From: Ophiosphaerella korrae
Lineage: Eukaryota > Ascomycota > Dothideomycetes > Pleosporales > Phaeosphaeriaceae
Direction of reading: 5' to 3'
Assembly (NCBI GenBank): GCA_028456385.1
Contig: JALNQF010000904.1
Location: 1-11,384, forward strand
DNA: 11,384 bases
Positions 7,561 to 11,384 of this stretch are shown here, piece after piece. The stretch's first letter is position 1; the number at the start of each line of letters is the position of its first letter. Below the pieces are notes generated by a model. It was not told the origin of the DNA. It worked only from the letters and a program-made list of their open reading frames with translations, and did not search any database. A program made the translations under genes and the position numbers.

Positions 7561-8520
7561 ATAAAGCTAAAAGATATATATTAAAGATAATATATAGCTT
7601 ACTATCTCTAATATTAATATATAATACGTTTATAGTATTAAGTAAGCTATAGATATATATAATATACTTTAAAGTATATATAATATAACTATAAAGTAAA
7701 CTTAAAGTACTTAATAAAACTAGAAAAAGAGGCTATAGTATAAAAAGTTATTAAGTAATCTAAATAAATTCTTACGCCCTTAAGGTTTTATATATAAAAA
7801 ATTATAGATAAACTTCTTAGAGTATAATAAAGTAACTCTATTAGTAAAAACTAAGTTAATAACTTTATTAAGTAGACTTTTAAGCTCTATAAGTACTAGA
7901 GCTATTAATATAACTACTAGTATACTAATTATAAAGATTTTATATCTATTTTATACTAGCTTAACTTAATATAAAAGATAAAATAAAAGTATAAGATTAT
8001 AGATAATTATATCTATAATTTTAATAAGACTAACTTTATTATAAGTAAGATTTTAGTATAGATAGTTATTACTAGTTTAGAAGTAGCTAGAAAAAAGAAG
8101 ATTATCTAGCTAAGTAACTATAAGTAAGTTACTATTATCTAAGGCGTATTAGCTATAAGTTACTTACTTTTACCTTTTATTATCTTTATAAGTAGTATAC
8201 TATAATAAGCTAGTAAGTATAGTTAGAGAGTTATTAATAGATTTATTAATAATAGAAAGCTTTACTTAAACTAGCTAATATACTTATATAGAGCTAAAGT
8301 AGTAGTATATACTTATACTATAGAGAGCTTAAATAAGCTTACTTATACTAAGCTATACTTATATATACGTAGATTATAATATACTCTCTAGTTTAATAAA
8401 CTTAAAAGGAGAGCTTTTAGTACTAAGCTCTATCTCTAATTAAAAAGAAAATACAAAAGGCTATTACTATACCTTTTAAAGATATTCGGAGCTAGTAAAG
8501 CTTACTATAAACGTAAGTCT
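7561..8520 (+). pseudogene. Fot1/pogo-type DNA transposase relic, second copy, different subfamily
   Basis: A single plus-strand frame from 7561 carries the family signature in order: KLEKEAIV from 7720 (the LEEEAIV segment after the DNA-binding helices); ILTPLRFYI from 7768 (the RGFPPR region); NLIxNKIKxYKIIDNYIYNF with Asn in place of the first catalytic Asp (YNFNKTNF, codons 8014-8037, for YNFDETGF); then VTII-GVLAISYLLLPFIIF at about 8117-8178, matching VTVIQGxxAxGxxxPPFIIF. A possible LQPLD-like block follows at 8467 (LYLLKIFGASKAYYKR), at the distance expected from the first Asp. The second catalytic Asp (DGH) was not found. Stops fall at family Gln/Trp/Arg positions and no indel is needed up to 8178, as expected for RIP. 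It differs from the relic at 1150-2702, which has the NMDE type of motif. The C-terminal end is approximate. Confidence 0.75.
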
Positions 8521-8906
8521 ATAAAGTAAAAGAAAAGCTAAGTTTTTAAAGCTTTAATAGAATTATAGCTCTAAAGTATATACTTAGGTAATTAATCTAG
8601 AGATATATAGCTTAAGTCTTTAAATAGAGAATAAGAATATTATAGTACTTTTAACTTTACTAGATTTAAAGAAAGTTATAGTAGTTTAATAAAAAGGCTT
8701 TTTTATAATAGCTATATAAGAGCTTTATTAGAGAAAGATACTAGAGCTTTTAAAAAAGCTTTTTTTTTATTAGTTACTTATAACTTAAAAGTACTAGGTA
8801 TAAACTAAGTAGATTAATTATTCTATCTTATCTATTTTTAGCTTTACGCTCTATCTATATATCTATAATATAGTAGTAAGCTAGATTCTTAATACTTTTT
8901 CTATTA
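8521..8906. other. RIP-like sequence after the pogo relic
   Basis: AT-rich. The plus-strand frame of the transposase relic continues with patches such as FTRFKESYSSLIKRLFYNSY, so part may be its C-terminal region, but I cannot align it. No other feature seen. Confidence 0.3.
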
Positions 8907-9107
8907 AAGTACTAGTTTCTTTATTATATTAGTTATACTAACGTAGCTTCTATCTTTATATATAAGATCTTTTATTTAATTCCTTTATTTATAAAAGTTA
9001 AAGCTATAGTCTCTATAGCTATAGTAGAGCTAGTAGCTTAGTAATTATTCTACTTATACGCTAAGCTAATTAGATTACTATACTAGCTTTAGCGAGCTAA
9101 TTAATAA

Positions 9108-9127
9108 ATTCTAGGTATACCTAGAAT
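9108..9127. repeat. Perfect 20-bp palindrome
   Basis: ATTCTAGGTATACCTAGAAT is its own reverse complement over all 20 bases. It lies within the probable Copia LTR. AT-rich composition raises the chance of palindromes, but the central CTAGGTATACCTAG retains two G and two C. It could be a dyad protein-binding site or fortuitous. Confidence 0.6.
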
Positions 9128-9157
9128 CTATTACGCCTCTCTATATATATACTATCT

Positions 9158-9232
9158 CGTATATAATTATATATTTAATTTCGTATTATATATAATTATA
9201 TATTTAATTACGTATTATATCTAATTATATAA
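9158..9232. repeat. Short tandem repeat, about 29-bp unit, three copies
   Basis: Three units each begin CGTAT(T)ATA and contain TAATTATAT: 9158-9181 (24 bases, shortened by 5), 9182-9210 (29 bases) and 9211-9232 (partial). The second CGTATTATATATAATTATAT unit is the fullest. It abuts the TGTTATAT start of the probable Copia LTR on the minus strand, so it lies in its U3 region. Confidence 0.6.
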
Positions 9233-9315
9233 CATATCTATTATACTCTTTTAAGTTATTAACTTATTAGTAAGCTAAATTTTTATAAGTAAAGTATAAA
9301 ATTATTTTAGTAGTC

Positions 9316-9583
9316 TTAGATTTTATTAAGAAGTACTTTATATATAGCTTTATATACTATTACTTTTATTAGTCTAAGCTAATTTAAGAAGCTTTCTTAT
9401 TTATTTACTAGTAAGACTTTTATAAAGCTATCTACTATTATCTCTATTAATAAAGTATATTCTACTTTAATTTAGCTAGTAGAGACCTCTTATCTTAGCT
9501 AATAATTATAGATATTAACGTACTAAAGCTTAGTTTATAGCTTAGCTAGTTCTTTAGTAATAAGCTAGATTATTTAAGTATTA
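9316..9583 (-). pseudogene. Copia-type polyprotein relic, RNase H C-terminus
   Basis: Minus-strand reading gives LITKELAKL-TKL-YVNIYNY followed by LR-EVSTS-IKVEYTLLIEII and VDSFIKVL (dashes are stops). This matches the end of Ty1/Copia pol, LRHVDIxxHWLRQE...VxYxPTxEMxADGxTKxL, with His to Tyr, Asp to Asn, Gly to Ser and Gln/Trp to stop, all RIP-type transitions. The frame ends with TAA at 9318-9316. The upstream part of pol is absent, because at 9584 the sequence changes to the gypsy-type LTR; the rest should lie beyond the right edge of the window if the gypsy element is inserted here. Confidence 0.8.
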
Positions 9584-10023
9584 TGTAACGGGCTTACTAG
9601 GGTTAACTTCCTAGTAGCCTAAAAGGTATTAGTAGATTAAGAGGTAATAACAAAAGCTTATATTATAATCTACAATATACTATAAATAATAGAAGATGTT
9701 TTGTAACTATCTTGTAATATTACTTATAGTTAATAATTAAATTACTAATACTATCTTAATAATAGGTATTACTACTAACTATATACCTATATTCCTTAGC
9801 TAGCTTTGTGCTTCGCGTTTACTAAGATTGTAAATTATAAATTTATTACGTGTCTAGCTTTGTACTTTATATTTACTAAGATTACGAATTATAAATTTAT
9901 TACGTATCTCTATTATAGTTAGCTTCCTAGTTAAGTTTATTACTCTATAAGTTATACGCGCTTTTATTATCTATAGTAAGGCTAACTAGTTTAAATTAGT
10001 CTTCTACTATTATAGCTATAACA
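9584..10023 (-). repeat. 3' LTR of the gypsy-type element
   Basis: 440 bases, reading TGTTATAGCTATAATAG... to ...CCCGTTACA on the minus strand. It aligns by eye along its full length with the solo LTR at 1986-2427 (442 bases), for example CTAGTAGCCT, GAGGTAATAACAAAAGCT, ATAATCTACAATATACTATA, TTAATAATTAAATT and TACTAACTATATACCTA. Most differences are C/T or G/A, with this copy the more AT-rich. It contains the same internal two-unit duplication (9800-9853, 9854-9907). Confidence 0.88.
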
Positions 10024-10037
10024 CTATTCTTTTCTTT
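10024..10037 (-). other. Candidate polypurine tract
   Basis: The minus-strand sequence AAAGAAAAGAATAG lies immediately before the TG start of the 3' LTR, the position where plus-strand DNA synthesis is primed in LTR retrotransposons. It is 13 of 14 purine, and few other purine runs in this region touch an LTR edge. This supports the assignment of 9584-10023 as the 3' LTR of a minus-strand element. Confidence 0.6.
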
Positions 10038-10119
10038 AAGTAGGTTCTTATTCTTCTACCCTAGGCCTAAGGTTATTAGTCGAGTTGCTTTGTTTATTTC
10101 TAATTCTTTATTATTCTCT

Positions 10120-10699
10120 ATATCTTCTTATTCTAATTATAATAAACTTCTTCTTGTTACCTGTATTACTTATAATAAAGTTAAAATATTTCCTTGTACT
10201 TGTTATACTCGCCTAAAGCTTACTTATCTTGTTTCTTTAAAGGATAGTAAATATTATAGCGAGTATATCCTTACTAATATCTAGTATAAGTATACTCCTT
10301 TAGGTATTTCTCTTATAGAGTATAAGTGTTTAATTTCTATATAGTCTTTTCTTACTAAGTTATATAAGGTAAGCTATTAACTAAGCTTAAGAGATACTAT
10401 TATTATAGCTTATAGCTACTAAAGCTAAATATAAGCTAACTTTTTATAAGCTAGTAGATCTTTATTCTTATATTAAGCGTCTTTATAAGATAAAGGTATA
10501 TAATAACGCTAAATTATCTAAATAGTCTTATACTTTAGAAGCTAAGATAGACCTTAAGGATACTATAGAGGCTACTCTAGCTCCTATTATATTAGATGTT
10601 CCTAACGTCTCTCTATTTGTTATTAGTAGTACTAATTTTCTTAGTTTACTATAAGGCGCTCTAGAGGGTTTTAATTTTAGAACTCCTCTAGTTTCTTAG
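10120..10699 (+). pseudogene. Cys-rich and coiled-coil-like ORF antisense to the gypsy 3' region
   Basis: A plus-strand frame between the gypsy pol end and the LTR, opposite in sense to pol. It starts at an ATA (10120) that may be a former ATG. The first part reads SSYSNYNKLLLVTC, PCTCYTRLKLTYLVSLKDSK and YYSEYILTNI. Tyr (TAT) codons at likely former Cys (TGT) positions suggest an original CxxCxRLxLxC...SxxCxEC pattern, like Cys-rich DNA-binding proteins of fungal repeats. The frame is open to TAG at 10282 and continues past it to AAG at 10366-10368. GTAAGC...TTATAG (10369-10408, 40 bases) then fits a phase-0 intron; beyond it a second frame gives charged helical sequence (KLVDLYSYIKRLYKIKVYNN, SYTLEAKIDLKDTIEATLAP) and ISSTNFLSLL, ending near TAG at 10697. 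It overlaps the antisense chromodomain end by a few dozen bases. Function unknown; the Cys restoration is inference. Confidence 0.5.
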
Positions 10700-11384
10700 A
10701 GTAGTTAAGGTTATCTTCTAGTTCCTATATTTCTTCTTATAGTTATCCTTTTTTATCTATACCTATCTATTCTACTAGGTAATAGTTTCTACTATTATAG
10801 AACTAATATACTAAGATTTCTTTAACTTCTTAGTCTTTTTATTCTCTATACGTATCTACTTTGTACACTAGTAGTTCTATATTTTATAGTACTATCTTAA
10901 GTAGTACTATATAGAAAGTTAAGTATATCTTTATTTTATTTAGTAGCTTTAATTTAAATATAACTAGCGTAACTTCTTTCTTAATTTTATATAGTCCTAT
11001 CTTAATATAGTCTAATTTTAAACTTTGTCTTTTACTCTTAATATTTTTTTATATTAACTATACTTTTTCTCTCTTTTTAAATTAGAGTCCTTTTTTATAT
11101 TTCTTATTATAGTACTTTACTATTTAATTATATAGGAACTCTATATCTTATCTTAATTAGTTATATATATCTTTAAGTTTGTTAGCGAAGTTTTCTCTTC
11201 TTAAAGACTAAGATATCTCTAGTCTTAGTATTCTATATATTTTAAGGTTAAATCTATAATTTATAAAGAAAGGTAATACTCTTATTACTATATTCTTTAC
11301 GCTGTTGTATACTAACTATACTATAGGTAGTAACTATACCTAATTATTCTAGTTGTAGTTAAGGTAGTATCTTAAGTACTATTC
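10640..11384 (-). pseudogene. Gypsy pol relic: integrase C-terminus and chromodomain
   Basis: A single minus-strand frame enters from the right edge. VLPFFINYRFNLKIYRILRL at about 11310-11240 matches the VTPFFxNYGFxPxIYRTPR block after the integrase core. RRENFANKLKDIYN (Ala codon starts at 11186) and the stop-broken GDKVYLxRRNIKTxRPSxKLD-like stretch (about 11050-10990) are the integrase C-terminal domain. The chromodomain follows at about 10850-10670: EVKEIL, FYNSRNYYLVE-IG (Val codon starts at 10775) and ELEDNLNYSKKLEEF, against the pattern YEVExILxxRxxxxxxxYLVKWxGY...NTWEPxxNL. Chromodomains of this type direct new insertions to histone-H3-methylated heterochromatin. Stops replace family Gln/Trp/Arg and the frame from 11186 to 10775 needs no indel. 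It is non-functional. Confidence 0.82.

Larger units (their letters stand above)
8907..9234 (-). repeat. Probable Copia 3' LTR
   Basis: On the minus strand, about 80 bases after the Copia RNase H stop, there is a purine-rich run (AAAAGAGTATAATAGATA) and then TGTTATATAATTAG beginning at 9234, a typical LTR start. The lower end is not fixed; I place it near 8907, where TTTAATA could be a RIP-altered ...AACA end. The segment includes a three-unit tandem repeat and a 20-base palindrome. The 5' LTR of the element would lie outside the window, so this cannot be tested by self-alignment here. Confidence 0.4.
9584..11384 (-). mobile_element. Ty3/gypsy chromovirus, 3' part, continuing off the right edge
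   Basis: Read on the minus strand this is the end of pol, a chromodomain, about 620 bases of 3' region, a purine-rich tract and the 3' LTR ending at 9584. Seen: integrase C-terminal motifs, chromodomain motifs and TG...CA LTR ends. The element is RIP-degraded with many internal stops. It appears to have inserted into the Copia pol frame at 9583. The expected target duplication on this side would be TATTA at 9579-9583, and the partner is outside the window. The gag, protease, reverse transcriptase and 5' LTR are not in view. Confidence 0.85.

Noticed and set aside
7561..7720. Palindromic AT words such as TATACTTTAAAGTATA
   Set aside because: Short and expected in very AT-rich RIP-degraded DNA; they lie within the transposase relic frame.
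1..11384. CRISPR arrays, bacterial operons or Shine-Dalgarno-led genes
   Set aside because: No regularly spaced repeats with unique spacers; spliced genes and fungal retroelements show a eukaryotic source.

Overview
This window looks like a repeat-rich stretch of a filamentous ascomycete genome. The reasons are a cytochrome P450 gene with four exons and introns of 50-53 bases, Fot1/pogo, Copia and Ty3/gypsy relics typical of such fungi, and two very AT-rich blocks with the look of repeat-induced point mutation (RIP): TA-rich, poor in CA/TG by eye, with TAG/TAA stops where the transposon families have Gln or Trp. I ran no alignment or database search; family names come from motifs read by eye.

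Layout. (1) Bases 1 to about 2690: RIP-like block. It holds a Fot1/pogo-type transposase relic on the minus strand (about 1150-2702), split by a 442-base solo LTR (1986-2427) with a 5-base target duplication, ATAAT. (2) About 2700-6350: an island of ordinary base composition. It carries one complete P450 gene on the plus strand (3294-4948, 499 residues after splicing) and the broken 3' part of a trypsin-like serine protease gene on the minus strand (5577-6133). (3) About 6350-11384: a second RIP-like block. It holds an unidentified coding-like relic (6625-7080), a second Fot1/pogo-type transposase relic on the plus strand (7561 to about 8520), the 3' end of a Copia element on the minus strand (RNase H tail 9316-9583 and a probable LTR below 9234), and the 3' end of a chromodomain-bearing Ty3/gypsy element on the minus strand (9584 to beyond 11384). 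That element appears inserted into the Copia gene. Its LTR (9584-10023) belongs to the same family as the solo LTR at 1986, in the opposite orientation.

The only gene that looks functional is the P450. It is a lone secondary-metabolism-type monooxygenase in a pocket between silenced transposons. No other pathway gene is visible, so its substrate cannot be inferred from context. The most unusual items are a GC-AG intron in the P450, a Cys-rich coiled-coil-like reading frame antisense to the gypsy pol 3' end with its own candidate intron, and the protease remnant with a reading-frame change.
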